In this document: positions 25,710 to 34,702 of the stretch, one piece after another
How the letters are laid out: each line of letters starts with the position of its first letter
Numbering within the stretch: position 1 is the stretch's first letter
Assembly: GCA_903864435.1 (NCBI GenBank)
Contig: CAIPFY010000209.1
Coordinates: 1 to 42,756, forward strand
Length of the DNA: 42,756 nucleotides
DNA from: an uncultured Chloroflexota bacterium
Lineage (GTDB): Bacteria > Chloroflexota > Anaerolineae > Aggregatilineales > Phototrophicaceae
Direction: 5' to 3'
Made by a program: the position numbers and the translations under genes
Notes under the pieces: generated by a model
Database searches by the model: none
What the model was told of the DNA's origin: nothing
What the model saw: only the letters and a program-made list of their open reading frames with translations

Positions 25710-26992
25710 TTGGCACCGCGTCCAACCAGAACCGCCGGCACAGTCAAAAACAGTATCTTCAAATCCATCCAGATGGATTTGCGCTTCACGTATTCCACAT
25801 CCAGTTCTACCATCTGATCCAGCGTCCCACGCCCGCGCAAATTAATCTGCCACCAGCCTGTAATGCCGGGAACGGCATCCAACCGCTGATAATGTTCAGA
25901 CTGATAAACCTCGGTTTCATAGACAGGAACCGGACGCGGCCCCACCAGACTCATATCGCCTTTCAGCACGTTCAACAGTTGGGGCAGCTCATCCAGACTG
26001 GTCGCCCGCAAAATGCGCCCGACGCGGGTCACACGCGGGTCGTGCTTGGGCTTGACCACCTTTTCCTTATCACTTCCATCGGTGAGCGCACCACTCGCCC
26101 AATTCTGCACCCACTGTTTATGCGCCTGATCGTTGGCCTGCGGGTTATGGTACATCGTGCGGAACTTGTACATCGTAAACTGGGTCGTCACCAGAATAGG
26201 CGCCTGACCGGACAGCACAAAGATGCGTCGTCCTGCACGATTCTGGCGGTAAATCACAGGCCCCGGCGAATCGAGGCGGACGATTAAAGCCACAATAAGC
26301 AGCACCGGAGAAACAAGAATCAGCGCGAACAGAGACAGGAAAATATCCATCTGTCGCTTAATCAGGTTATACAGCGGATTTTCGCGCACTTTGACGAGTG
26401 ACTGCGGCACCCAATGCTGATGATTCGCCCGCCGCCCCAGCGAACCGATCAGGAGCAGCAGAATCTTCATATCCAGTCTGAATGAGTAGTTGCGGATGTA
26501 ATACAAATCGGCCTCGAACATGGCGGTGCGCGTCCCAATATCCCCGCGAGTCACCTGCCACCACCCCAGAATGCCCGGACGCATATCGAATCGCGCCAAA
26601 TAAAGATCGGGGATCGGAACATCGTCCAGCGTTTCAGGGCGAATCGGGCGCGGGCCGATGAGCGACATATCGCCGCGCAGCACATTCACAAATTCCGGCA
26701 AGCTATCCAGACTGAATTTTTGCAGGAGATACCCCACCCGCGTAATCCGTTGGTCGAGCAAGCGCGGCACGTTCGGGTCAGCATCCGCCGCCGTGCGAAA
26801 ATGGAACAGATCGAATTTTTGGATTGAAGCCTTCAAATCACCATCGGGGCAGGTTCGTTTGCCGTAACGGGTTTCCCGTACATAAATCGGTAATCCAGAT
26901 TCCATCCAGACCAAAAAGGTAATCAACAACAAAAGAGGACTCAGAAGGATGAGAATGGCGGACGCAATAATCAAGTCCGACAACCTTTTCAC
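25706..26992 (-). CDS. Tandem-domain sugar-phosphate transferase (two monotopic PGT domains, first one degenerate)
   Basis: A 428-residue protein beginning with GTG, made of two bacterial sugar transferase (WbaP/PglC-type) domains in a row. Domain 1 (about 1-195) has a membrane helix at 7-30, FHFRT, FSLDSLPEFVNVLRGDMSLI, GPRP and GILGWWQV. Domain 2 (about 210-428) has a helix at 218-240, DSPGPVIYRQNRAGRR, YKFRTMY, TSLDELPQLLNVLKGDMSLV, GPRP and GITGWWQI. The catalytic Asp-Glu dyad is intact only in domain 2 (Asp334-Glu335); domain 1 has Asp96-Ser97 and a degraded substrate loop. Domain 2 should move a sugar phosphate from a nucleotide sugar to polyprenyl phosphate, starting glycan assembly. 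Domain 1 is probably structural. It is coupled to the GT39-like gene. Confidence 0.88.
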   Translation of the reverse strand: MKRLSDLIIASAILILLSPLLLLITFLVWMESGLPIYVRETRYGKRTCPDGDLKASIQKFDLFHFRTAADADPNVPRLLDQRITRVGYLLQKFSLDSLPEFVNVLRGDMSLIGPRPIRPETLDDVPIPDLYLARFDMRPGILGWWQVTRGDIGTRTAMFEADLYYIRNYSFRLDMKILLLLIGSLGRRANHQHWVPQSLVKVRENPLYNLIKRQMDIFLSLFALILVSPVLLIVALIVRLDSPGPVIYRQNRAGRRIFVLSGQAPILVTTQFTMYKFRTMYHNPQANDQAHKQWVQNWASGALTDGSDKEKVVKPKHDPRVTRVGRILRATSLDELPQLLNVLKGDMSLVGPRPVPVYETEVYQSEHYQRLDAVPGITGWWQINLRGRGTLDQMVELDVEYVKRKSIWMDLKILFLTVPAVLVGRGAK

Positions 26993-27317
26993 GAGGCTTC
27001 TCTCCCTATAAAATGGATTAATACACTCTTAGTTCGATAGTAGTTCAAAAAGACAGGCGAATTGGCAAAACGAAACATCAATGAGGCAAAATCAATTGTT
27101 CCGCTACAGGAACCTATCTTTAACACAATTCGTCATCCATTCAATATAGCACACAAACTAAACGTTTTACCTTGCCCAATACTAAAGATTTTATCTCAAC
27201 AGTCTGTGCATGAGATAGCAAATTCTGTCACAGCTTGAGCAAGTGAGGAATATGACAAAAGTCACCAGAACAGTTTTTCATTAAAACCATGAACCGGTGA
27301 ACACATTCTATAGGGGG
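26993..27317. other. AT-rich intergenic region with inverted repeats and a putative promoter
   Basis: The 325 bases between the DUF7916 gene and the sugar transferase gene are clearly more AT-rich than the surroundings. I see no convincing gene or RNA. They hold a putative minus-strand promoter (27020-27048), an inverted repeat GTTCC/GGAAC (27098-27113), a 7-bp repeat TATCTCA/TGAGATA (27192-27198 with 27211-27217) and a CTTGAGCAAG palindrome near 27234. No classic terminator for the upstream operon was found. Confidence 0.6.
27020..27048 (-). promoter_or_regulatory. Putative promoter of the glycan-transferase operon
   Basis: On the minus strand TTGAAC (27048-27043) and TGTATT (27025-27020) are separated by 17 bases, pointing at the GTG start at 26992. 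The -10 is imperfect. Confidence 0.4.
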
Positions 27318-28223
27318 TTAGCGGCGCACCGAACTCGCAATACGCCGGTAGGTGTGGCGAGCGCCGCGCAGCGCCATCGAAAAAGCCATGACGTTCTCGG
27401 CGGGGGGCATTCCCGATAATCCGGCTTCATCCAACCGGAACGCATCAGCGCCTAAGTGCTTCCCGGTCAGAGCAAGATCGTGCATCACGGCGGACGGCGC
27501 ACCTTCGACCGATCCGGTCACGAACAGCCACGCCAATCGGCGCTGCTGATGCACCACATCTACCAACGCCGCCGCTTTATCGGCTTGCCAACCCTGCTTA
27601 CTTCCCGGCATCGGCAACCCCACCCCGTCACAACCGGCATCGAGGAGTGCTTTGATTTCATCTGCGTACACGCGAAGGCTTTCGGAATCACGCGGGGCGG
27701 GGTTGGAAAACGTTGGCACGCCCACCACGAGGATATGATCCTGCCACATCTGCTTAATTTGTCCGGCAACCACCGCCTGTAACGCAGGTGTGCCACCCTG
27801 TCGGGGTCGGGAGTACAAAAAGAGGATTTGAGCGCCCTGTGCCACAATTTCGGACACGCTGGCATCACTCACCACGCGCCCGCCCAGCAGTTCGGCGCTG
27901 CGAGCGTCCGCGCTTATCATATTCACGCCAATCGGACGCCCTAGCATACGCCGGTACTGGAACAGGGGGCGGTCACTTAACAGCGCAGAGTCTACACCCG
28001 TGATGCGCGGCATAAACGGGTCGTACTGATCCAGCACCACGATATCCGCACCCATCGCCGAAACCAGTTCGCCCTGAGATATTCCCTCTACAGGAGGCTC
28101 GGCGGAGCAAATCACCTCCGCCGCCAATGTGCGTCCTTCAGCCAACCGGATCGATTCAGCCAGTTCATCAGCCGTCATCAGCTCAAAATCACTGGCAACC
28201 GCGTCCAGAAGCCGCTTGACCAT
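27318..28223 (-). CDS. DUF7916-like TIM-barrel protein
   Basis: A 301-residue cytoplasmic protein. The start KRLLDAVASDFELMTADELA, followed by IRLAEGRTLAAEVI, then GADIVVLDQYD, GRPIGVNM and CDGVGLPMPGSKQGW fit, from memory, a family once labelled haloacid dehalogenase-like and now DUF7916. It appears TIM-barrel-like by its repeated strand motifs. The reaction is unknown. It is the last gene of the nucleoside operon, 3 bases after the BtpA/SgcQ gene, and the two barrels may act on the same or successive intermediates. I see no catalytic residues that I can name. Confidence 0.72.
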   Translation of the reverse strand: MVKRLLDAVASDFELMTADELAESIRLAEGRTLAAEVICSAEPPVEGISQGELVSAMGADIVVLDQYDPFMPRITGVDSALLSDRPLFQYRRMLGRPIGVNMISADARSAELLGGRVVSDASVSEIVAQGAQILFLYSRPRQGGTPALQAVVAGQIKQMWQDHILVVGVPTFSNPAPRDSESLRVYADEIKALLDAGCDGVGLPMPGSKQGWQADKAAALVDVVHQQRRLAWLFVTGSVEGAPSAVMHDLALTGKHLGADAFRLDEAGLSGMPPAENVMAFSMALRGARHTYRRIASSVRR

Positions 28224-28226
28224 CGT

Positions 28227-29021
28227 TTATTTCCCCCGTGCAGCCCGCATCAACGCAGCAGTGCGTTCACGCGAAACCGGATTCGTCACCTTACCATCTT
28301 GTTTTAGAGCAGAACCCACAATTGCGCCATCTGCCGTTCGCAGCATATCCACCACCGTGTCTACAGTCGTGCCGCTGCCGACAATCACGGGCAAGCGCGA
28401 ATGCGCCTTCACCGCCGCCACGTCATCTAGCGGGGTGGCACTGCCTGTCGCCGCGCCGGTCACAATCAGCGCATCTGCGCCCGCCGCCTGCGCATCCTTC
28501 GCCGAAGCGGTCAAAGGCTGCGGGGTGATATTGGTCGTGTATTTCGTCTGCACATCCGCCCACAGTTGAACGCTGCGTGCGCCCAACGCGGCGCGGTAAC
28601 GGGTGATCTGCGGCGCACAGGGTTCCACCACGCCCATCGCGCTAATCACGCGATCCACAAACACTTCAACCCGCACAAATGCCGCACGGCAAGCATGTGC
28701 GATGGCAATCTCGGCCTGCCACGCATTGAACTGCACATTCACGCCCACCGGAATGCTCACCGAACGCACCACATCGCGGGTGATGGCGGCCATCAGCGCA
28801 GCCTCCGCCGCAGTTGGTTCACCGACCATGAACGGCTCATCATTGAAGTTCTCGACGATGAGCGCATCAGCGCCAGATTCAGCCAATGCCAGCGCATCAG
28901 CCAGCGCCCGTTCGTAGATGGCGTCCACATTGCCGGCAAACGCGGGAGCGCCCGGCAGCGCCAGTAAATGAACCATCCCGATAATCGGGCGTTCTACCGT
29001 AAATAGTCCTTGAAAGCTCAT
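28227..29021 (-). CDS. BtpA/SgcQ-family TIM-barrel protein
   Basis: A 264-residue protein with the family start IIGMVHLLALPGAP, then GADALIVENFNDEPF, VGVNVQFNAWQAEIAIAHA, FVRVEVFVD, VQLWADVQTKY and the phosphate-binding-type end PVIVGSGTTVDTVVDML. BtpA was tied to photosystem I stability in cyanobacteria, but most relatives sit in sugar or nucleoside catabolic operons with unknown reactions. The C-terminal GSG loop suggests a phosphorylated ligand. It overlaps the aldehyde dehydrogenase gene by 4 bases. Confidence 0.85.
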   Translation of the reverse strand: MSFQGLFTVERPIIGMVHLLALPGAPAFAGNVDAIYERALADALALAESGADALIVENFNDEPFMVGEPTAAEAALMAAITRDVVRSVSIPVGVNVQFNAWQAEIAIAHACRAAFVRVEVFVDRVISAMGVVEPCAPQITRYRAALGARSVQLWADVQTKYTTNITPQPLTASAKDAQAAGADALIVTGAATGSATPLDDVAAVKAHSRLPVIVGSGTTVDTVVDMLRTADGAIVGSALKQDGKVTNPVSRERTAALMRAARGK

Positions 29022-30493
29022 ATCGTACTCCGATACCCCATGCGGATATGCTTGGTTTCCAGATAGCTGTCCAATCCCGGTTCGCCCAGTTCACGCCCCA
29101 CGCCCGACATTTTCATCCCGCCAAACGGCCCGCGAATGTCGGTGATGTCGTTCACATTGATGCCCACACCGCCGCTGCGGAGCGCCTTTGCCGCATGAAA
29201 AGCGGTATCCAGATCACGAGTGTACACATAACTGGCGAGTCCATACGGGGTGGCATTCGCCAGTTGGAATGCTTCGGCAGCCGTCGAAAACGGCACAATC
29301 GGCGCAACCGGGCCGAAAGTTTCCTCGCGCATCACCAGCATATCGGGCTGCACATCCACCAGCACCGTCGGGCTATAGAAATACCCCTGCGGGTCATACG
29401 GTGCGCCTTCCGGCACAGCGCCCCCCACCAGCACCCGTGCGCCATACTGCACCGCGTCGCTCACCTGCACGCGCACCTTTTCGACAGCCGCCGCATTAAT
29501 CATCGGCCCCATATCGGCCTGCGGTTGCTGCAATCCATCTGCCGCCACGCTCAACCGTCCGGCAATCTCCACAAACTGCTCGACAAAAGCATCAAACACC
29601 GGGGCTTGCACAAAAATCCGGTTCACGCTGATACAAATCTGTCCTGTATGCGAATAACAGCGCCGCAGCGCACCGCGCACCGCCGCACCCACGTCGGCAT
29701 CAGCAAAGACCACGCAAGGGGCGCTCCCGCCCAATTCCAGCGTGGTGTGCTTCATAGTCAGCGCCGCCGTCTGCGCGATCTTGATACCCGTCGCGGTGGA
29801 GCCGGTAAACGCCACTTTGCTCACCGCCGGATGAGCCACCAGCGCCGCGCCCACCGCGCCTGCGCCAGTCACCACGTTCAGCACACCTTCTGGAATACCC
29901 GCGTCCAGAAAGGCTTGCACAAATTTCAATGCGCTCAGGGGCGCTTCCTCGGAAGGCTTAATGACGAACGAGCAGCCCGCCGCCAGACCGGGGCCAATTT
30001 TCCACGCCAGCAAATCCACCGGGAAATTCCAGGGCAGGATAGCAGCCACCACGCCCAAAGGCTGCTTCCACACAAAGCTGTGAGTAGCGCCCATATCGCC
30101 CGCGAAATGCGTCCCCTGAATCCGCCGCGCTTCATCGGCGTAGAAGTCAATCACATCGGCGCTGTACTGCACCTCTTTGTACGAATCGTTCAACGGCTTA
30201 CCGTTTTCTTCGGTCATCAGACGGGCGCAGGACTCCAGATATTGCGACCGAAAAATGTCCATCGCACGGTGCATGAGCGCGGCGCGTTCGCGTCCGCTGG
30301 TGGCCGCCCAGCGCGGAAAAGCGGCTTCGGCGGCACGCACCGCCGCATCCACGTCGTCCCCGGAGGCCACCGAAATCGCGCCCATCGGACGCCCGTAAGC
30401 CGGGTTAATCACCGCGAGGGTTTCACCGCTGGCATTCGCCTGCCAGCGTCCGTTCAGCAGCAGTGTTTCGGTCGTTGCGGTCATTTCGGTCAT
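29018..30493 (-). CDS. NAD(P)-dependent aldehyde dehydrogenase
   Basis: A 491-residue member of the aldehyde dehydrogenase superfamily, oxidising an aldehyde to the acid. Key residues are all present: Asn156 in LPWNFP, Lys179 in IKPSEEAP, Glu253 in LELGGSAP and nucleophile Cys287 in HTGQICISVNR. The cofactor segment FTGSTATG is intact. Closest classes by look are succinate-semialdehyde or lactaldehyde-type enzymes, but the substrate is not decided by sequence. It is coupled by 4-base overlaps to the phosphorylase before it and the BtpA/SgcQ gene after it, so its aldehyde is probably produced in this pathway. Confidence 0.92.
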   Translation of the reverse strand: MTEMTATTETLLLNGRWQANASGETLAVINPAYGRPMGAISVASGDDVDAAVRAAEAAFPRWAATSGRERAALMHRAMDIFRSQYLESCARLMTEENGKPLNDSYKEVQYSADVIDFYADEARRIQGTHFAGDMGATHSFVWKQPLGVVAAILPWNFPVDLLAWKIGPGLAAGCSFVIKPSEEAPLSALKFVQAFLDAGIPEGVLNVVTGAGAVGAALVAHPAVSKVAFTGSTATGIKIAQTAALTMKHTTLELGGSAPCVVFADADVGAAVRGALRRCYSHTGQICISVNRIFVQAPVFDAFVEQFVEIAGRLSVAADGLQQPQADMGPMINAAAVEKVRVQVSDAVQYGARVLVGGAVPEGAPYDPQGYFYSPTVLVDVQPDMLVMREETFGPVAPIVPFSTAAEAFQLANATPYGLASYVYTRDLDTAFHAAKALRSGGVGINVNDITDIRGPFGGMKMSGVGRELGEPGLDSYLETKHIRMGYRSTI

Positions 30494-31221
30494 GATGGAC
30501 TCCAGTGTGCCATGCCATCAAATACCGTCTGGATCAAAGCCACTTCGCCAGCATCCCGTTCGGCGGCGTCTATAATCTCGAACGGGTCTGCATTATTGGT
30601 AATCAGGCACAGCGAAGCCGAAGCCAATCGCAAACGCGCACTCAAGATGTAAAGCAGCGAGGTTTCCATATCGAGCGCGACCACCCCTGCCGATTGCAGC
30701 AGGTCAATATCCGGCAGGCCGCGCCCCACCAATGCCGGAGCCATGCTGGGGTAAAACGCATCATAGGTCGCCGTCATCCCCGCCCGCGCTGCATGGTTGC
30801 TCACCCGCGCACTCTCCAGCAAGTGCTGCGAAAGCGTCCAATCCGGCACCGCTGGAAACGGCATTCCCAGATATGCGGGGGACGTGCCTTCAAACCGCGC
30901 CGCGCCTGTCGAAAGCACGAACATCCCCATCGGCAGCCCGATGCCCATCATCGTTCCCACGCGCACAATGGCTTTCGCGCCCAGTTGTGCCGCTTCTTCG
31001 ATGGCGATAGCCGCTGATGGCGCACCAATCCCGCACGAAATCGCGGTAAAAGGCACCCCCTGTACCGTTCCATTCGCCACAAGGAACTCGCGGTTACGGG
31101 CGATGATCTGCCCGCCTTCCATCATGCCGGCGATACGTTCAATTCGCGCCGGATCGCCAGTCATCAACACACGCTCCGCAATCGAGCCGGGGGGGCAATG
31201 CAAATATAAAGAACGACTCAT
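30490..31221 (-). CDS. Nucleoside phosphorylase (uridine phosphorylase-like)
   Basis: A 243-residue enzyme of the PNP/UDP phosphorylase family, which splits a nucleoside with phosphate into base and pentose-1-phosphate. The start SLYLHCPPGSIAERVLMTGD holds the family's GD pair (22-23, phosphate site). SCGIGAPSAAIAIEEAA and IVRVGT (Arg87) fit the phosphate-binding part, and VALDMETSLLYILSA matches the ribose-binding Met-Glu region. I chose ATG 31221 because it overlaps the kinase stop as ATGA and begins where the family begins; upstream residues to 31338 lie in the kinase gene. The base is unknown. Confidence 0.87.
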   Translation of the reverse strand: MSRSLYLHCPPGSIAERVLMTGDPARIERIAGMMEGGQIIARNREFLVANGTVQGVPFTAISCGIGAPSAAIAIEEAAQLGAKAIVRVGTMMGIGLPMGMFVLSTGAARFEGTSPAYLGMPFPAVPDWTLSQHLLESARVSNHAARAGMTATYDAFYPSMAPALVGRGLPDIDLLQSAGVVALDMETSLLYILSARLRLASASLCLITNNADPFEIIDAAERDAGEVALIQTVFDGMAHWSPS

Positions 31222-32144
31222 GAAGCACCAAAACTCTCTTGATAACGGGCTAAAAGACGATTCCATGTCGGCAGGTTGGTCTGGCAGCCGACAGCTTCCA
31301 CCACGAAAGCCGCCGCCACCGCGCCCAACCGTCCACAAGTTAGCACATCATATTCACGCCAGTATCCAGCCAGAAACGCGGCGGTATAAGCATCCCCCGC
31401 GCCCGTCGTATCCACCACCCGGCAGCGCACAGCGGGAATTTGCGCCGCGCCGCCCTGCGAGAAGACCTGACTTCCGTCCGCGCCTGCCGTCAACACGATC
31501 ACCTGCGGCCCCATCGTGAGCAGGTCGGTCAATGCGCTCAAGCCCATCCCCTCGACAAGGTATTTCGCTTCCAGATGATTGCAAAAGATCACACGGCTGG
31601 CCGCCGCAAATACTTCGAGCGATTCGCGGGGATAGGCGGCAATATCAGCCTTTAGTTGCCAGATGATCGGAATGTTTGCGTGAGCCACCTGTTCGACAAA
31701 AGCGCGGTTGTACGGCGCATACCCCACCGTCACCAGCCCCCACCGAACCGCTTCCAGACCTTGTAGAACGAGATCACCCTGCCAGCAGTCCGTTGCACCG
31801 GGGTGGAAAAAATTCACCATCTCGCCATCGGGCGTCCGAAACAAATAACTGGCGGGGCTGCTTTGCCCTTCCAGACGCAGCACATTCCGGCAGTCCACCC
31901 CTTCCGCCTGCAAATAGCGGGTGTAACGCTCACCGGCCTCGTCCCCGCCTAGCACCATCGCCACGCCGGTCTTGAAGCCGAATCGCTGCAAGGCCACAGC
32001 CACATTCGCGCCACAGCCGCCATACGCCGCCGCCAGCGGGTTGATCGGCTCGCCTAGCAAAGCCGTTTCGCCCCGCGATGGGATGCGTGATACCGGCACA
32101 ATATGGTCGAGGCTGGGATAACCGGTTGCCAGCAAATCAAGCAT
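31218..32144 (-). CDS. PfkB-family sugar or nucleoside kinase
   Basis: A 308-residue ribokinase-family kinase. The N-terminal YGGCGANVAVALQRFG (41-56) is the sugar-binding GG motif and VDTTGAGDAYTAAFLAG carries catalytic Asp251. In this setting it may phosphorylate the imported nucleoside or the pentose released by the phosphorylase. It overlaps the cysteine hydrolase gene by 8 bases and the phosphorylase by 4, so all three are translationally coupled. It is not closely similar by eye to the other PfkB gene at 17046. Confidence 0.88.
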   Translation of the reverse strand: MLDLLATGYPSLDHIVPVSRIPSRGETALLGEPINPLAAAYGGCGANVAVALQRFGFKTGVAMVLGGDEAGERYTRYLQAEGVDCRNVLRLEGQSSPASYLFRTPDGEMVNFFHPGATDCWQGDLVLQGLEAVRWGLVTVGYAPYNRAFVEQVAHANIPIIWQLKADIAAYPRESLEVFAAASRVIFCNHLEAKYLVEGMGLSALTDLLTMGPQVIVLTAGADGSQVFSQGGAAQIPAVRCRVVDTTGAGDAYTAAFLAGYWREYDVLTCGRLGAVAAAFVVEAVGCQTNLPTWNRLLARYQESFGAS

Positions 32145-32718
32145 GATGACTCAATTCTTCGCGCTCGGCATCCAGCAAAGCAAGCGCCTCGCTTGTCGGG
32201 ATCACCCGCCCCATGTACTTGCCAATATCTTCCAGATTGGCCTCATGCAGATGCGCCTTATCCGTCGCCACGCACTCACGCGGCACCACCACTTCGTAGT
32301 TGCGCTCGAACGCATCGGTGGCGGTAGCCCGGATGCACACATTGGTCTTGGTGCCGGTCAGGAACACGCGGTCAATCCGGTTGTCGCGCAGGATCAAATC
32401 CAAATCCGTCCCGACGAACGCGCTATAACGGCGCTTAACCACATGGTATTCGTCCGGTGAAGGCTGCAAACCGGGGTCAATCTGCACCCCGATGGAACCT
32501 GCCGTCCCGTGCGGACGCACATGCTCCAGCTCCCAATCCGGCTTGCCAACACGATGCTGGTCAACCACCCAGATGATCGGAATCCCCCGCGCCCGTGCTT
32601 CCGCCACGAAATCCGCGATCACCGGAACGAGTGCCGCCGAAACCGGATTCGCCACTTTGCCGTGCTGCAAATCGGTAAAGTCGCGGATCATGTCAATCAC
32701 GAGTACCGCTGATTTCAT
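32137..32718 (-). CDS. Isochorismatase-like cysteine hydrolase (nicotinamidase-type fold)
   Basis: A 193-residue member of the cysteine hydrolase superfamily that includes nicotinamidase, isochorismatase and N-carbamoylsarcosine amidase. The catalytic triad is visible: Asp9 (LVIDMIRDF), Lys95 (VVKRRYSAF) and Cys128 (GTKTNVCIRATATDAF), with the cis-peptide stretch just before the Cys. Metal-binding His residues of true nicotinamidases (DxHxxxxH) are not obvious; the loop reads VDQHRVGKPDWELEHV. It probably hydrolyses an amide or carbamoyl group on the base part of the imported compound. It lies 1 base after the permease gene. Confidence 0.88.
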   Translation of the reverse strand: MKSAVLVIDMIRDFTDLQHGKVANPVSAALVPVIADFVAEARARGIPIIWVVDQHRVGKPDWELEHVRPHGTAGSIGVQIDPGLQPSPDEYHVVKRRYSAFVGTDLDLILRDNRIDRVFLTGTKTNVCIRATATDAFERNYEVVVPRECVATDKAHLHEANLEDIGKYMGRVIPTSEALALLDAEREELSHHA

Positions 32719-32719
32719 C

Positions 32720-33628
32720 TTACCAACCCTTTCGCCACTCTTTCCGAGCCGAGATGATCGCCAGCACCACCACCACCATCACATACGGCAACATCTGGAA
32801 AAACTGCGGCGGCGTGCTGCTGATTAGTTGAAGGCGGAATTGCAGCGCCTCGAACATACCGAATAGCAGGCAGGCCAGCGCCGCCCAGCGCGGACGCCCC
32901 GCAGCAAAGTACACTGCGGCCAGCGCGATAAACCCGCGCCCCGCTGTCATATCCTCGCGGAACAACGCCAGATCACCCACCGCCAGATGAGCGCCCGCCA
33001 GCCCGCACAGGCCGCCACCTAGCATCAACGCAAGGTACTGCCGCCGCCGCACCGGAATCCCCACCGAACGCGCCGCTTCCTCGTTCTGCCCGATGGCGCG
33101 AATGTGCGTACCGGGAATGCTGCGATACAGGAACAGCGCGGTCAGCGGCACCATCAACCATGACACATACACCAGCGGCGACTGCGAAAACACCAGCGAC
33201 CCGATCACGGGAATATCGCTCAACACAGGGATATTGACCGTAGGCAAGCTCTCCAGCGACGCAGGCGATAGCGTGCCGCTGGTATCGAACAGCACCTTGA
33301 GCAGGTAGGCCGTGCTGCCAGAGGCCAGTAAGTTGATCGCCAGCCCGGACACGATCAGATTCGCTTTGAAGCGCGTCACCACCAGCGTGAACAGCGCCGC
33401 CAGCAGCATCCCGACGATGATTGCCGCCAGCACGCCCAACCATGTAGAACCGAGCCAGAAGCCTACCACGACGGTAGTAAATGCCCCCGCCAACATCAGC
33501 CCTTCCAGCCCGATATTCACCTGCCCCACTTGCAAACTGAGCAGACCCGCCATTGCAGCCAGCAGCAGCGGCGTTGATAAACGCAGCGTGGAGGCCACAA
33601 TGTTCAGAATGAGTTCACCGGTTTCCAC
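32720..33628 (-). CDS. Nucleoside/simple-sugar ABC transporter permease 2 (BPD_transp_2)
   Basis: A 302-residue multi-pass permease. LLSLQVGQVNIGLEGLMLAG near the start and the later loop GTHIRAIGQNEEAARSVGIPV are typical of the second permease of BMP-dependent nucleoside importers (YufQ/NupQ/RnsD type). It forms the channel with the permease encoded just upstream (3-base gap). About eight hydrophobic segments are visible. Confidence 0.9.
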   Translation of the reverse strand: METGELILNIVASTLRLSTPLLLAAMAGLLSLQVGQVNIGLEGLMLAGAFTTVVVGFWLGSTWLGVLAAIIVGMLLAALFTLVVTRFKANLIVSGLAINLLASGSTAYLLKVLFDTSGTLSPASLESLPTVNIPVLSDIPVIGSLVFSQSPLVYVSWLMVPLTALFLYRSIPGTHIRAIGQNEEAARSVGIPVRRRQYLALMLGGGLCGLAGAHLAVGDLALFREDMTAGRGFIALAAVYFAAGRPRWAALACLLFGMFEALQFRLQLISSTPPQFFQMLPYVMVVVVLAIISARKEWRKGW

Positions 33629-33631
33629 AGA

Positions 33632-34702
33632 TTACCTTTCTGAACCACTCGCAGCCATTTGGGTTTTGCTGCCACCACGCCAATACTTCCACACCTTCGG
33701 CACGGTCACTTCCACCGCCACAAAGAAAATCAGCAGCGCGGTGACAATATCAATCAAGTCACGCGGAATCTGCGTGAACATCTCCATTGTCGAAGCGCCA
33801 CTACGCAACGCGCCGAGGAACAACGACGCCAGAAGAACGCCCCCCGGCGTATTGCGCCCCAGCAGCGTAATCACAATCCCATCGAACCCTAACCCCTGCG
33901 AAAACCCGCCCACAAAGCGGTAATGCACGCCCAGAGCTTGCCCCGCGCCCGCCAAACCGCCGATCAACCCGCTGAGGAACATCACCAGCAGAATCGTGCG
34001 GGCGACAGGCATCCCCATCCAGCGGGCAAAAGTGGCGTTCGTGCCCAAAGTCTGAATTTCGTAGCCCAGTGCCGTGCGCCGCAGCAAGAAGGCCACCAGC
34101 GCCAGCACCACCAGCGCCAGCAAGAAGCTGATGTTCAACTGGGAACGCTCCATGAGGCGCGGCAACTGCGCCTGCGGAGCCACTTCAGCGGACATGGCGT
34201 TCGCCATGCCGGGGACGAAAAACGGCCCCGTCACCAGATAATTCGTGAACAGGATCGCCACATAATTCAGCATAATCGTGGTCACGATCTCATCCACCCG
34301 CAACCGTGCTTTCAGATAACCGGGGATTAAGCCCCACAGCCCGCCCACCAGCCCACCCGCAAAAAACGCCAGCGGAATGAGCAGGATACCGGGCATATCC
34401 ACAAAGGTGAAGCCCACCCACGCAGCGGCGAACGCCCCCACATAGAGCGAACCTTCTACGCCAACGTTGAAGATACCCGCCTTAAACGCGATCAATGTCG
34501 CCAAGCCGGTGAAGATCAGCGGGGTAGCCGCCAGCAGCGTATTCGCCAGCGCACGCGGGCTGCCCACTGCCGAATTCCATAGCACCTGATACGCGCCCAT
34601 CGCGTCTTTGCCGGAAAGCTGCATAATCAGCCCGCCCACCAGCAGCGCCAGCAGCACCGTCACCAGTGTGCGCGAAAAAGACGCTACAAAAGAGGTTTTC
34701 AT
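33632..34702 (-). CDS. Nucleoside/simple-sugar ABC transporter permease 1 (BPD_transp_2)
   Basis: A 356-residue permease with helices from residue 10 on. It carries LANTLLAATPLIFTGLATLI, FKAGIFNVGVEGSLYVG and the coupling loop GYEIQTLGTNATFARWMGMPV, as in YufP/NupP/RnsC-type permeases. The start overlaps the ATPase stop by 4 bases. Together with the second permease it forms the membrane path for a nucleoside or related compound. Confidence 0.9.
   Translation of the reverse strand: MKTSFVASFSRTLVTVLLALLVGGLIMQLSGKDAMGAYQVLWNSAVGSPRALANTLLAATPLIFTGLATLIAFKAGIFNVGVEGSLYVGAFAAAWVGFTFVDMPGILLIPLAFFAGGLVGGLWGLIPGYLKARLRVDEIVTTIMLNYVAILFTNYLVTGPFFVPGMANAMSAEVAPQAQLPRLMERSQLNISFLLALVVLALVAFLLRRTALGYEIQTLGTNATFARWMGMPVARTILLVMFLSGLIGGLAGAGQALGVHYRFVGGFSQGLGFDGIVITLLGRNTPGGVLLASLFLGALRSGASTMEMFTQIPRDLIDIVTALLIFFVAVEVTVPKVWKYWRGGSKTQMAASGSER

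Noticed and set aside
27192-27217. TATCTCA/TGAGATA hairpin as terminator of the nucleoside operon
   Set aside because: The stem is short and AT-rich and no T run follows on the minus strand, so it was kept only as an inverted repeat.
29048-30652. 534-residue plus-strand open frame opposite the aldehyde dehydrogenase
   Set aside because: Antisense shadow; the translation is His/Arg-rich with no family motifs, and the minus strand has all dehydrogenase residues.
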